DNA from: Holophagales bacterium
Lineage (GTDB): Bacteria; Acidobacteriota; Thermoanaerobaculia; Multivoradales; Multivoraceae
Direction: 5' to 3'
DNA length: 64,000 bases
NCBI GenBank assembly: GCA_009843505.1
Contig: VYDI01000034.1
Span: 248,001-312,000 of the forward strand
Shown here: positions 35,257 through 44,981 of the stretch, one piece after another
Numbering within the stretch: the stretch's first letter is position 1
Layout of the letters: every line of letters begins with the position of its first letter
Notes under the pieces: model-generated
Seen by the model: only the letters and a program-made list of their open reading frames with translations
What the model was told of the DNA's origin: nothing
The model's database searches: none
Translations under genes and position numbers: made by a program

Positions 35257-36213
35257 CTACTCGCCGACACGTTCCCACGTCAAAGCGTCCTGGACCGAGC
35301 CACCGTCGACTTCCCGCGCCGGCGGCCTTAGCGTCAGCGTGCCGTCTCCGAACTCGTAGCCGCGCCGGGCGTCCGAGCCGATGCAGCCGGGGAACCAGCA
35401 ACCGGGCCGCTGGTGAACGACGAATCCCTCTTCCTCGTGGATCGTGTACGGCCCGAAGTAGCTGACGTAGGTGCTCATCGCGGCGGCGGCCTCCTCCGCC
35501 GTCGGGCGGCCGGCGGCGGAGAGTTCCCGGCCCGGACGCACCAGGTGAACCGCCATGTGGCCGGAGGCCGTGTAGATGATGAAGCCGTCCTCGTAGGTCC
35601 GCTGCACCGGCAGCGCTGTGCCCGAGTCGTCGGTGCGGTCCAGCCGCGCGAACTCCCAGAAGCCGATGAAGCGGCGGTGCTCGTCCGTGAGTTCGGCCAG
35701 GTCGGACAGCCGCCTCCAGGTCAGCCGCACGACGCCGCCGTCGGCGCCGGCAGGTGGCTGCAGAGTCAGGCGGTCCTCCTCGAAATCGTAGTGACGGACG
35801 TAGTCCGAGCCGGCGCCGCGCGGGTTCATGCTCGCCCGCAGGTGGTGGGTGACGGTGCCCGCCTCCGGGTCCACCGTGAAGCCGCCGAAGTAGGACGTGT
35901 ACGACCGGTAGGCCGCCAGGATCTCCTCGGGTGTCGCCTCATCACCCGCATACGGCGCGCGATCGGCGCCCTGGATGACGACACCCATCGTTCCGGCCGG
36001 GTCGTACATGATGAAGCCGGTCGACGATTCGTTGCGCGACAACTCCTCGCCGTCGCCCGAGTAGCGAACGACCGAAGCCAACTCCCAGGCGCCGTGAAAC
36101 GGCGCGCCCGGGTCGCCGGGCGCGGCCGGGGCGGACGACTGGTCGGCGGTGGGACCAGCGCAGCCACCAAGTAGCAGGGCGACGCCGACGAGGGCACAGT
36201 AACTCGAACGCAT
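35257..36213 (-). CDS. Two-domain lipocalin-like lipoprotein
   Basis: 318 residues with a lipobox (ALLLGGC, then AGPTAD). Two homologous lipocalin-like halves are visible: HGAWELASVVRYSGDG with TGFIMYDPAGTMGVVIQ, TSYFGGFTVD and HYDFEEDRLTLQPP; then IGFWEFARLDRTDDSG with DGFIIYTASGHMAVHLV, VSYFGPYTI and GYEFGDGTLTLRPP. The repeat shows internal duplication of a lipocalin_5-type unit. It follows the sulfatase gene by 2 nt and closes the seven-gene run. Probably binds a hydrophobic ligand at the cell surface or periplasm; function unknown. Confidence 0.82.
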   Translation of the reverse strand: MRSSYCALVGVALLLGGCAGPTADQSSAPAAPGDPGAPFHGAWELASVVRYSGDGEELSRNESSTGFIMYDPAGTMGVVIQGADRAPYAGDEATPEEILAAYRSYTSYFGGFTVDPEAGTVTHHLRASMNPRGAGSDYVRHYDFEEDRLTLQPPAGADGGVVRLTWRRLSDLAELTDEHRRFIGFWEFARLDRTDDSGTALPVQRTYEDGFIIYTASGHMAVHLVRPGRELSAAGRPTAEEAAAAMSTYVSYFGPYTIHEEEGFVVHQRPGCWFPGCIGSDARRGYEFGDGTLTLRPPAREVDGGSVQDALTWERVGE

Positions 36214-36215
36214 GG

Positions 36216-37754
36216 TCAGGATCCTCCTGATTCGGTGGTATCGGCTTCAGGGAACCGCCAGTTCGGCGGCGGCTCGAACCCTTCCATACCCACGCCGAAG
36301 GACCCCACCGGGTTCGGCGGTTGCAGGGCGCGGAAACCATGGGCCTTTTCGAGGAGACGCTCGGCCACGTGCGGATGGTCCGTAACCAGGTTCCGTTCTT
36401 CGAAGGGATCCTCCTCGATCCGGTACAGAAGCTGCTCGGACGCCGGCGCCGATCCGGGTCGGTCGAGCGGCGGGCCGATGACGACGAGCTTCCAGGCGCC
36501 CGACATCACCGACACTTGCTCCCGCTCCGGGTTCTTCTGGCCGACGAAGGAGTACAGGTCGCGCGCCGGCCCGTCCGGATCCGCGCCGGCGAGGACGTCG
36601 CGGACGTTTCGGCCGTCCAGTTCCTTGCCGCCGTGGTCGTTCAAGCCGGCGACGCCCATCAGGGTCGGCAGGATGTCGATGTAGGCGACCGGCGGCTTCA
36701 CCCGGCCGCCGCCCGAGATGCCGCCCGCCGGCCAGCGCGCCGCCGCGGCGACGCGCGTGCCGCCCTCGAAGACGGTGCTCTTCGTGCCACGGTAGGGCCC
36801 GTTGTCAGCGGCGCCGAGGCCGCCGCCGTTGTCGCTGAAGAAGAGGACGAGAGTGTTCTCCGCGATGCCGCGATCGTCTAGCGCCCGAAGAATGCGACCC
36901 ACGCCCTCGTCCAGCGCGTGGACCATCGCGGCGTGGACGCGACGGTCTTCGCGGCGCTGCTCCTCCGGCGGCAGAGGCCAGCCGGCGGTGACTTCCTCCC
37001 AACTCCGCGGCGGCTCGACGGCGTCGAGGTGCGCGTAGCGCGGCAGGTCCTCCTCCTTCGCCTGCAGTGGAGAGTGCGCCGCGTTGAACGGCACGTAGAG
37101 GAAGAACGGCGCCTCGTCGCTCGCGCGCCGGTCGATGAACCGGACCGCGTGCTCGGCCACCAGGTCCGTGACGTAGCCCTCTTCGTCAGCCGGCTCGTAG
37201 CCGTGAAACCAGTCCCGTTCGCCGAACCGCTCCTTCGTGAAGTAGTCGATCGACGTGTTGTGGCCGACGAACTCCGTGAAGCCGCGCTGCAACGGATGGT
37301 GCTCCCGGCGGATGTGGCCCAGATGCCACTTGCCGAAGACGGCTCGATGCTCATAGCCGGCCCTTGCCAGCACCTCGGGCAGTGTGACTTCCTCGGTGTC
37401 CAGCCCGAAGTCCTGCCAGGGTGCGATGACGTTCCGCATCAACCCGTAGCGAATGGGATAGCGGCCCGTCATCAGACCCGCCCGGGTCGGCGAGCAGATC
37501 GGCGCCGTGTAGAACCGATCGATCAGCACCCCCTCGGCGGCGATCCGGTCGATGTTCGGGGTGGCGATCTCGCCGCCGTGGAAGCTGACGTCATGCCGGC
37601 CCAGGTCGTCCGGGACGATCAGGACGACGTGCGGAAGCCCTGTTTCCGGCGGAGGCGTCGGCGCCCCGCAGGCCGCCAGCAGGATCACCGCGCACGCCGG
37701 ACCCGCACGGAGCCGCCGGAAAGCCGGTCGTCGCCGGCTGTGGCTACCCGCCAA
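36216..37754 (-). CDS. Sulfatase (arylsulfatase A-like lipoprotein)
   Basis: 512 residues from a TTG start overlapping the previous gene by 11 nt (GGAGG upstream). A lipobox (ILLAAC, then GAPTP) precedes the sulfatase domain. The formylglycine signature is C87-S-P-T-R with AGLMTGRYP. Metal and sulfate ligands include VPDDLGRHD, GKWHLG and FFSDNGG. It is closely related to the first half of the upstream double sulfatase, with the same final PPPNW motif. It hydrolyses a sulfate ester in the periplasm; activation needs a formylglycine-generating enzyme, not found in the window. Confidence 0.9.
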   Translation of the reverse strand: MAGSHSRRRPAFRRLRAGPACAVILLAACGAPTPPPETGLPHVVLIVPDDLGRHDVSFHGGEIATPNIDRIAAEGVLIDRFYTAPICSPTRAGLMTGRYPIRYGLMRNVIAPWQDFGLDTEEVTLPEVLARAGYEHRAVFGKWHLGHIRREHHPLQRGFTEFVGHNTSIDYFTKERFGERDWFHGYEPADEEGYVTDLVAEHAVRFIDRRASDEAPFFLYVPFNAAHSPLQAKEEDLPRYAHLDAVEPPRSWEEVTAGWPLPPEEQRREDRRVHAAMVHALDEGVGRILRALDDRGIAENTLVLFFSDNGGGLGAADNGPYRGTKSTVFEGGTRVAAAARWPAGGISGGGRVKPPVAYIDILPTLMGVAGLNDHGGKELDGRNVRDVLAGADPDGPARDLYSFVGQKNPEREQVSVMSGAWKLVVIGPPLDRPGSAPASEQLLYRIEEDPFEERNLVTDHPHVAERLLEKAHGFRALQPPNPVGSFGVGMEGFEPPPNWRFPEADTTESGGS

Positions 37755-40494
37755 GGCCCTCCGCCATCGCGGCGCGCAGTCTGGCCATGGCCGAGGCTGC
37801 CTCTTCCGTCAGGTCGTCGACGTCCAGGGGGCTCTGTTCCCGCACATCGTTCTCGAAGTCGAAGAAGCGGCCGTCGTCGTACAGCTTGTAGCGGCGATCG
37901 TGGACGAAGGTCACTTCCGGGATGTTCAGGAAGCGCGGCCGGAAGTCGGTGAAGATCGAGTCGCGGGCGGAGTCCGTTTCGCCGCGGAGTACAGGCATGA
38001 AGCTGCGGCCGTCGATGACCCGATCCCCCGGCAGCGTGGCTCCCGCGGCCTCCACCATCGAGGGCAGGAAGTCGCTCAAGTCGATCATCGCGTCCGACAC
38101 GCGACCTCCCTCGAAGCCGGCCGGCCAGGAGGCGATGAAAGGGACATGCATGCCGTGGTCGATCGTCCCGCCCTTGCCGCCGGGGATCACCGTGCCGTCC
38201 TGCAGAGTACTGGTGATCTGCCTGGGGGTGCCGTTGTCGGCGGTCAGCAGGATCAACGTGTTGTCCAGAACGCCCAGTTCCTCCAGACCGTCGAGCATTC
38301 GGCCGACCAGCTTGTCCGTGTAGGCCACCATGTCGACGAAGTAGGCCGGGTCCTGGGCACCACGGTCCGCGGCCCAGTCCTCACTGTCCGGAGTGGGCAC
38401 GAACGGGGCGTGGACCAGCGCCATCGAGTGGTAGGCGAAGAACGGCCGGTCGGAGTCCTCGGCGACCTGCGACTCGATTCGGCCGAGCAGGAAGTCCACG
38501 AACAGATCGGGACCGTAGTGACCCTCGTGGGTCCCGCCTTCCCCAGCCCGCCCCCACAACAGCGGATCGGCGTACCGCTCGCCCTTCTCGTGGTAGTGCC
38601 AGACCAGATAATCGTCGAAGCCGGCTTCCTCCGGCGTCTGCCCCAAGCCCTCGCAGCAGTCCTTCTCCGGTGCCCACGCCTGCTTGAAGCCCGACATCTG
38701 CCACTTGCCGGCCAGGAAGGTCGAGTAGCCCGCGTCCTGCAGGAGGTTGGCGAAGGTCACCTCTTCGGGCGGCAGGACGCCCCACTCCGTGTAGTTGCGG
38801 CTGTTGTAGCGCCCGGTCACCAACTTGAGCCGCGAGGGCGCGCACAGCGGCGTCGAGTAGGCATGGGTGAAGCGGACTCCCTCCGCGGCCAGACGGTCGA
38901 TGTTCGGCGTGTCGTAGGACGCGCCGCCGTACGCACCGACCGCTTCGAAGCCAAGGTCGTCGATCAGGATGAGGAGGATGTTGGGCCGCTTCTGCGCGAA
39001 CTGCCAGTTCGGCGGCGGCTGGAAGTTCTCGCGGCCCGCGAAGAACGGCGCCACCGGATTCGGCGGCTGCAATGCCCGGAAGCCGGCCGCCTTCTCGAGC
39101 AGGCGAGCCACCAGATCGGGGTGTCCCGCCGCGACATCCCTCTGTTCCAATGGATCGTCGTCGAGCCGGAACAGCATCGTCCGCGACACGTCGGCGGCGC
39201 CCTCGCGCACCAGCGGCGGCCCGACGACCGCGAGCTTCCACTCACCCTCCGTTACCGAGACCTGCTCCCGCTCCGGGTCGAGTTGGGCGATGAAGGAGTA
39301 GAGATCACGCTCAGGACCGGCGTCGGACTCACCCGTCAGCACGTCGCCGACGTCAACACCGTCGAGCGGCTTGCCCCCGTGATCCTCGATACCCGCGATT
39401 CCCATCAGCGTCGGCAACACGTCGACGTAGGACACCGGCGCCTCGATCCGGCCACCGCCCTCGACGTTCCCGGCCGGCCAGCGCGCGGCCGCGGCCACCC
39501 GGGTCCCGCCCTCGAACACGCTGCCCTTGGCGCCCCGGTAGGGGCCGTTGTCGCCAATGCCGACCGAGCCGCCGTTGTCGCTGAAGAACAGGACGAGCGT
39601 GTTGTCGGCGATGCCGTGACCGTCGATCGCGTCGAGGATGCGGCCGACGCCCTCGTCGAGGGAATGGACCATCGCCGCATGAACCCGGCGCCCGTTGCGG
39701 CGCCGCTCGTCGGCGGCAAGCGGCCGGCCGGCGGTCGACTCCTCCCAGCCGCGCGGAGGTTCGAGCGGCTCCAGATCGGCGTAGCGCGGCAGGTCTTCCT
39801 CCTTCGCCTGCAGTGGCGAGTGCGGCGCGCTGAACGGAACGTAGAGGAAGAACGGCGCCTCCTCGCCCGCGTGGCGATCGATGAACCGCACCGCGTGCTC
39901 GGCCAGCAAGTCCGTGACGTAACCCTCCTCGTCGACCGACTCGTAGCCGTGGCTCCAGTCCCGCTCGCCCTCCCGTTCCTTCGTGAAGTAGTCGACGGCC
40001 GTGTTGTGGCCCACGAACTCGGTGAAGCCGCGGCGTAGCGGGTGGTACTTGCGGTCGAAATGGCCAAGGTGCCACTTGCCGAAGATGCCGCGGTGCTCGT
40101 AGCCGGCCTTGGCCAGAACCTCCGGCAGAGTCACCTCCGAGGTGTCCATCCCGTAGTCGCGCCAGGGCGCGATCACCGCCCGCATCAGGCCGAAGCGGAT
40201 CGGATAGCGGCCCGTCATCAAGCCCGCTCGCGTCGGTGAACAGACCGGGGCGCTGTAGAAGCGCTCTAGTTGCACCCCTTCGGCAGCGATCCGGTCGATG
40301 TTCGGGGTCGCGATCTCGCCGCCGTGGAAGCTGACGTCGTGCCGGCCGAGATCGTCGGGGACGATGAGGACGATGTTGGGGAGAGGCGCTGAAACCGGTG
40401 CGGCCGGCGTCGGTGAGGCGCCGCACCCGGCGACAAGGACCGTCGCGGCGACTAGCAGGGACGCCTGGGAGAGACCCACCGAGTGGCTGGACAC
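37744..40494 (-). CDS. Double-domain sulfatase (two catalytic sites in one chain)
   Basis: About 916 residues from a GTG at 40494; the frame reaches an ATG at 40590 inside the permease gene, so the exact start is uncertain. A lipobox (TVLVAGC, then GASP) is followed by two complete sulfatase domains. Domain 1 (about 40-500) has C85-S-P-T-R, VPDDLGRHD and FFSDNGG. Domain 2 (about 503-910) has ILLILIDDLG, C551-A-P-S-R and LLTADNGTP. Domain 1 is a paralogue of the next gene and ends with the same PPPNW motif, after which domain 2 starts immediately without its own signal. It probably removes two sulfates from a complex polysaccharide. Confidence 0.9.
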   Translation of the reverse strand: MSSHSVGLSQASLLVAATVLVAGCGASPTPAAPVSAPLPNIVLIVPDDLGRHDVSFHGGEIATPNIDRIAAEGVQLERFYSAPVCSPTRAGLMTGRYPIRFGLMRAVIAPWRDYGMDTSEVTLPEVLAKAGYEHRGIFGKWHLGHFDRKYHPLRRGFTEFVGHNTAVDYFTKEREGERDWSHGYESVDEEGYVTDLLAEHAVRFIDRHAGEEAPFFLYVPFSAPHSPLQAKEEDLPRYADLEPLEPPRGWEESTAGRPLAADERRRNGRRVHAAMVHSLDEGVGRILDAIDGHGIADNTLVLFFSDNGGSVGIGDNGPYRGAKGSVFEGGTRVAAAARWPAGNVEGGGRIEAPVSYVDVLPTLMGIAGIEDHGGKPLDGVDVGDVLTGESDAGPERDLYSFIAQLDPEREQVSVTEGEWKLAVVGPPLVREGAADVSRTMLFRLDDDPLEQRDVAAGHPDLVARLLEKAAGFRALQPPNPVAPFFAGRENFQPPPNWQFAQKRPNILLILIDDLGFEAVGAYGGASYDTPNIDRLAAEGVRFTHAYSTPLCAPSRLKLVTGRYNSRNYTEWGVLPPEEVTFANLLQDAGYSTFLAGKWQMSGFKQAWAPEKDCCEGLGQTPEEAGFDDYLVWHYHEKGERYADPLLWGRAGEGGTHEGHYGPDLFVDFLLGRIESQVAEDSDRPFFAYHSMALVHAPFVPTPDSEDWAADRGAQDPAYFVDMVAYTDKLVGRMLDGLEELGVLDNTLILLTADNGTPRQITSTLQDGTVIPGGKGGTIDHGMHVPFIASWPAGFEGGRVSDAMIDLSDFLPSMVEAAGATLPGDRVIDGRSFMPVLRGETDSARDSIFTDFRPRFLNIPEVTFVHDRRYKLYDDGRFFDFENDVREQSPLDVDDLTEEAASAMARLRAAMAEGLGG

Positions 40495-40543
40495 CGTCCT
40501 TCTAGGGTACACGGCGACTCGGGTTCGGCCGCCAAGCGGACGA

Positions 40544-41701
40544 CTACGCTTCGCGGAGAAGGTCGGTGATCTTCTGCCGCGAGGCGCCAAACGCCGGCAG
40601 CAGGCCGCCGAGGACGCCGGTCACGGTGGCCAGGAAGATGCCCGAGAAGAGGGCGAACGGCGTCGTGCGCAACTGGAACGTGATCTCGCTGAACGTCACC
40701 TGGTTCATCGTGCCAGTCTGGATCGCGTTGAGGGGAAGCGACAGCAGGGCGCCGAAGCCGCCCGCGACCACCCCGAGCAGCACCGCTTCCAGGAAGAAGC
40801 TGCCCATGATCGAGCGCCGCTTGAAACCGAGCGCGCGCAGGGTGCCGATCTCGCGCGCGCGGGCGGCGACCTGCGCGTACATCGTGTTCGCGGCGGCGAA
40901 GCAGGCGCCGATCGCCATCAGAACGGCGAGCACGTTGCCGAGGATGATGAACTGGCCCGATGACGTGTCCGACTGGAGTTCGTAGTACTCGGGTTCCGTC
41001 AGGGCCTGCACCTGGAGCCGCTGGTCGGCCTTGACCGTGTCGATCAGGTTGCGCGCCGCGCCCGGCGACGCGGCCTGGAGCCGGGTCGACGAGTAGTAGC
41101 CGCTGCGGCGGAACGAATCGCCCAGGTCGCGGTAGTCCCCCCAGATCTCGGAGCCGTGGGCGCCAACGCCGGCGAACGTGCCGACGACCCGGAACGTGTT
41201 CCGGCCCATCTTGCGCTCGTCGCCGACACGCAGGCCGAGCCGGCCGGCCAGGCTGCGGCCGACGATGATCTCGCCGCGGCCGGGCTCGAAGACCCGGCCC
41301 TCGGTGACCTCGAAGCCCGGCCGGATGGCGAACGCTCCGGGCTCGACGCCGCGGACCATCACGTTCGTCTCGCTTCCGTCGACCCGCTTGAAGATCTGGA
41401 TCGTGACCGTTTCGCCGGAAGCCATCACCGCGCCGTCGGCCGTTCGCTCGACGCCGGGCATCGCGGTCAGCAGGCGGTGGCTCTCCTGCGCGTAGGAACT
41501 CTCCATCTCCGCACGGGTGCCGTCGCGCATCACGATGACGACCGACGGGTCTCCGGTGTCCGCGAAGGCGGCCCGCAGGCCGCCGGCGAGGGCGAGCACG
41601 CCGATGTAGACCAGGACGACGAAGCCGATCGAGGCCAGCGTCATGAACGCCACGCCACGGCGCTCGAACAGGTTGCGGTAGGTGTACTTGATCGGGATCA
41701 T
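40544..41701 (-). CDS. ABC transporter permease (FtsX/MacB-like), subunit 2
   Basis: 385 residues. One helix near the N-terminus (FMTLASIGFVVLVYIGVLALAG), a periplasmic MacB-PCD-type domain, and three C-terminal helices (GQFIILGNVLAVLMAIGACF; SIMGSFFLEAVLLGVVAGG; FALFSGIFLATVTGVLGG) match the FtsX permease layout. It is 28 nt from permease 1 and overlaps the start region of the double sulfatase. It works with the ATPase and MacA-like adaptor of the same operon. Confidence 0.88.
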   Translation of the reverse strand: MIPIKYTYRNLFERRGVAFMTLASIGFVVLVYIGVLALAGGLRAAFADTGDPSVVIVMRDGTRAEMESSYAQESHRLLTAMPGVERTADGAVMASGETVTIQIFKRVDGSETNVMVRGVEPGAFAIRPGFEVTEGRVFEPGRGEIIVGRSLAGRLGLRVGDERKMGRNTFRVVGTFAGVGAHGSEIWGDYRDLGDSFRRSGYYSSTRLQAASPGAARNLIDTVKADQRLQVQALTEPEYYELQSDTSSGQFIILGNVLAVLMAIGACFAAANTMYAQVAARAREIGTLRALGFKRRSIMGSFFLEAVLLGVVAGGFGALLSLPLNAIQTGTMNQVTFSEITFQLRTTPFALFSGIFLATVTGVLGGLLPAFGASRQKITDLLREA

Positions 41702-41729
41702 GCCGTCTCCTCGCGCGTTCCGGCTATCG

Positions 41730-42875
41730 TCAGAGCCGCCTCAGTCCGTCGACGATCTTGAGCCGCGCCGCCGCAACCGCCGGGAAGACGCCACTCAGCA
41801 GCCCGACCGAGATGCCGATCGTGACCGCGGTCACCAGCACCTGGGAATCGAGCGCGAAGCCGCCGAAGCCGAAGCCCATCTGCTCCAGGAACGGCGTCGC
41901 GCCCTGAATGGCGACGGCCGTGAAGCCGACGCCGAGCAGGGAGCCCAGCACACCGACCGCCAGGGACTCACCGATCACCATGCCGAGCACCTGGTTGCGC
42001 CGGAAGCCCAGCGTACGGAGGACGGAGACTTCGGTCGTGCGCTCGCGCGCGGCCATCGCCATCGTGTTCGCAGTGATCAGGAAGATGGAGATGACGATCG
42101 CGAGCCCGATCATGGTGAAGAAGAACTGGATGTTGCCCAGCATTTCCGTGAACGAGGCGGCGAACGCCTCGGCGGTTTCGGCTCGCACCTGGTTGTCCGA
42201 ATTCTCGAACATCGCTTCGGCTGCGGCGATCACCGCGGGCGCCGCTTCCGGGTCATCGAGAAGCAGCCAGTAGGTGCCGTTCTGGCCCGGGTTCCCCATC
42301 GCCTCCTCGACGTAGCGCCGGTGGAAGAAGATCTGCCGCTCCTGGCCCGGTTCGTCGTAGTCAAAGATCGCGCGTAACTGGAGTTCCACGTCGATCGGGA
42401 AGATGTCCCCCTTGATCGTGATGACGTCGCCGAGCGACCAGCCCTGGATCTCGGTCAGCTCGCGGCCGGCGGCGAAGGCGGTGCGCTGCTCCGCGAACGC
42501 CTCCCACTCCTCCTCGTTCCAGGTGTAGTCGTAGAAGACGCTCCGAAACGTCGCCGGATCGACGGTGAAGCGGGGAAAGAAGTTCTCGGGCCTCTGGTCC
42601 TTGTAGACGCCCTGGAACCAGTTCTGCGGCGTCACCGCGACCACGTTGTCGATCGTCCGAAGCCGCTGCTCGTACGCCTCGGGAAGCGGGAACGTCAGTG
42701 AGATCGCGTTGCGCACGACCAGCCGATCGGGGATCTCGGACTCGTCGGCGAAGCTCATCGCGTCGTTGACCACGCCCAGCAGCGACAGGATGAACAGCGC
42801 CATCGCCAGGCTGGCCATCGTCAGGAAGGTGCGGCGCTTGTTGCGCAGCAGATTGCGTCGAACCAGCTTGATCAT
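41730..42875 (-). CDS. ABC transporter permease (FtsX/MacB-like), subunit 1
   Basis: 381 residues with the same topology as its neighbour: N-terminal helix (TFLTMASLAMALFILSLLGV), a large periplasmic domain, and three C-terminal helices including IGLAIVISIFLITANTMAMA. It starts within the last 4 nt of the ATPase gene (ATGA at 42872-42875). Two different permeases imply a heterodimeric mechanotransmission exporter or lipoprotein-type transporter. Confidence 0.88.
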   Translation of the reverse strand: MIKLVRRNLLRNKRRTFLTMASLAMALFILSLLGVVNDAMSFADESEIPDRLVVRNAISLTFPLPEAYEQRLRTIDNVVAVTPQNWFQGVYKDQRPENFFPRFTVDPATFRSVFYDYTWNEEEWEAFAEQRTAFAAGRELTEIQGWSLGDVITIKGDIFPIDVELQLRAIFDYDEPGQERQIFFHRRYVEEAMGNPGQNGTYWLLLDDPEAAPAVIAAAEAMFENSDNQVRAETAEAFAASFTEMLGNIQFFFTMIGLAIVISIFLITANTMAMAARERTTEVSVLRTLGFRRNQVLGMVIGESLAVGVLGSLLGVGFTAVAIQGATPFLEQMGFGFGGFALDSQVLVTAVTIGISVGLLSGVFPAVAAARLKIVDGLRRL

Positions 42876-43570
42876 GCTCCAGCTCCCGCGTCGCCCGACA
42901 CCAGTTGTCCCTTGTCGAGCCGCACCAGGCGCTTCGCCCTCGCGGCCGCGTTCGGGTCATGGGTCACCATGAGAATCGTCTTGTTGAACTGCTCGTTCAG
43001 TTGACCGAGGAGGTCGAGGATCTCCCGCCCCGAGTCCGCGTCGAGATCGCCGGTCGGCTCGTCGGCCAGCAGCAGCGTCGGGTCGGTGACGATCGCGCGA
43101 GCGATCGCCACCCGCTGTTCCTGGCCTCCCGACAGCTGGCGTGGGTAGTGCTTCATCCGGTTCTGCAGGCCGACCACCGAGAGCGCGGTCTCGACCCGCC
43201 GCTTCCGCGCCGCCCGCGACCCGCGCCGCAGCGTCAGCGGCAACTCAACGTTCTCGTAGGCGGTGAGAACCGGGATCAGGTTGTAGAACTGGAAAATGAA
43301 GCCGATGTGCCGCTGGCGCCACTTGGCGAGCTTGCTCTCGTTCATCCGGCTCACCTGTTCGCCGGCGACGACCAGGTCCCCGCTGCTCGGCTGGTCGATG
43401 CCGGCGAGCAGGTTGAGCAACGTGCTCTTGCCGGAACCGGACGGCCCCATCAAGGCGACGAAGTCGCCCGCCTCGACGTTCAGAGTGATGCCCTGGAGCA
43501 CCTTCAGTTCGAACGCGTCCCGCCGGTAGTTCTTCGTCACGTCGCGCATCTGGACGACGGTTTCAGCCAT
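42872..43570 (-). CDS. ABC transporter ATPase (LolD/MacB-like)
   Basis: 232 residues. Walker [11 protein letters not shown]-loop [11 protein letters not shown], signature [15 protein letters not shown], Walker [13 protein letters not shown] and H-loop VTHD are all intact. Such ATPases drive FtsX-type permeases in lipoprotein trafficking or efflux. It lies 37 nt downstream of the adaptor gene and overlaps permease 1. Confidence 0.94.
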   Translation of the reverse strand: MAETVVQMRDVTKNYRRDAFELKVLQGITLNVEAGDFVALMGPSGSGKSTLLNLLAGIDQPSSGDLVVAGEQVSRMNESKLAKWRQRHIGFIFQFYNLIPVLTAYENVELPLTLRRGSRAARKRRVETALSVVGLQNRMKHYPRQLSGGQEQRVAIARAIVTDPTLLLADEPTGDLDADSGREILDLLGQLNEQFNKTILMVTHDPNAAARAKRLVRLDKGQLVSGDAGAGA

Positions 43571-43607
43571 CTATCAGCTCCCTCGTTGGACTCTGTCTGC
43601 CTGACTT

Positions 43608-44843
43608 CTAGGAGGCCTCGCGCACCCGCAGGCCCGGTGTGAGCTCCGGCGTCGGACTTCGCACGACGACCTCGCCGCCGCGAAGCCCCGACAACACCTC
43701 GAACTGGTTGCCGTCCTGCTCCAGGCCGAGTTCGATCGGCGCCCGCTCCAGTTGGCCGTCACGCAGGAGCAGGACGTAGTCGCCGCCGCCGTCGTTCACG
43801 ATCGCCTCCGCCGCGACCAGGATCTTCGGTTCGGCCTGGAGCACGGTCTCGTCGACGCCCTCCTGCAGGAACGTGACGCTGCAGCTCATGTCGGGCACCA
43901 GGCGCGCGTCGCGGTCGTCGATCGTCACCTTGACCTGAACGACGGCACGCTGCCGGTCGGCGGTCGGCACGATCTGCCGCAGCGCGCCGTGGTACTCGTG
44001 GTCCGGCACGGCGTCCACCTTGATCGTCGCCGGCTGGCCGAGCTGGATCCGGGCGATGAAGCTCTCGTTGATGTCGGCCTCGACCTCGAGCGAGGTCGGA
44101 TCGGCGATCCGCACCAGCGCGCCGGTGGCCTGCTGGCTGGTGAATCCTCCCGGCGCGACCATCTCCCCCACTTCGACCGTCCGCTCGATGACCACCCCGT
44201 CGACTGGAGCGCTAATCACCGTGTAGGCGAGCTGCGCCTCGATCGACTCCAGGTTCGCCCGCGACGTGCCCACCTGGGCCCGCGTCACGTGAAGCTGGGT
44301 TACCGCCGCGTCCAGGTCGGCGGAAGGCGCAACGCCCGCCTCGACGATGCGCCGCTGGCGTGCCTCCTCCCGTATCGCATCGGCGAGCCGAGCGGTCGAC
44401 TCGATCAGCGACGCCTGGGCGCGGCGCACCGCCGCCTCGAGGTCATCACTGTCGAGCACCGCAATCACGTCGCCGGCCGCCACCGCGTCGCCCTCGTCGA
44501 CGTGGAGTTCCGTGATCCGGCCGATGATCTTCGCCCCCACCGCCGCCCTCACCCGCGCGTAGGTGTAGCCGGTCGCGGTGAGCACCGTGGACGCCTGCTC
44601 GGGGGTCAAACGCTGGACGGTCGTCGTCTCGACCTCGGGCATGAGGAAGGGCACGTACTGGTCGGGCGGCACGCGGTAGAAGGCGAAGACCGCGGCCGCC
44701 ACGAGCAGCAGCACGATCCCCCACTTGATGAAGCGTCCGCGCCGGGGCCGGTACTCGTACTCGTCGTCGTCGCGCAGGATGGACAGATCCGGCCGCGGCG
44801 GCGAGAGTTCGGGACCGTCGCCCTGACTGGCAGGTGCGCTCAC
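43608..44843 (-). CDS. MacA/HlyD-type periplasmic adaptor
   Basis: 411 residues from a GTG start. A short cytoplasmic tail with several acidic residues precedes a single helix (WGIVLLLVAAAVFAFY). Then follow the barrel-sandwich lipoyl halves (AVGAKIIGRITELHVDEGDAV; ISAPVDGVVIERTVEVGEMV) around a helical hairpin, and a C-terminal beta-barrel. It is the first gene of a run that continues through the ATPase, two permeases, two sulfatase genes and a lipocalin-like gene, all with gaps under 60 nt. Confidence 0.88.
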   Translation of the reverse strand: MSAPASQGDGPELSPPRPDLSILRDDDEYEYRPRRGRFIKWGIVLLLVAAAVFAFYRVPPDQYVPFLMPEVETTTVQRLTPEQASTVLTATGYTYARVRAAVGAKIIGRITELHVDEGDAVAAGDVIAVLDSDDLEAAVRRAQASLIESTARLADAIREEARQRRIVEAGVAPSADLDAAVTQLHVTRAQVGTSRANLESIEAQLAYTVISAPVDGVVIERTVEVGEMVAPGGFTSQQATGALVRIADPTSLEVEADINESFIARIQLGQPATIKVDAVPDHEYHGALRQIVPTADRQRAVVQVKVTIDDRDARLVPDMSCSVTFLQEGVDETVLQAEPKILVAAEAIVNDGGGDYVLLLRDGQLERAPIELGLEQDGNQFEVLSGLRGGEVVVRSPTPELTPGLRVREAS

Positions 44844-44981
44844 CGGCGCACCACTGGCTTCGGCGGACTGGCGCCGCCGGCCGATCGTTCCATGCCGCGC
44901 ATTCTATGGTTCTGGTTTACGCGGCGTGGGCGCGTTGGTTTCGGCTTGGCCGCGCCTCGGGTCAACGGGTGGCGGCCGTCC

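Noticed and set aside
37552..40038. Long plus-strand open frame across the sulfatases
   Set aside because: Antisense to two well-supported sulfatases; its two halves repeat because the sulfatases are paralogous.
44844..44981. Promoter of the adaptor operon with TAGAAT on the minus strand (44901-44906)
   Set aside because: Good -10-like sequence but no recognisable -35; evidence too weak.
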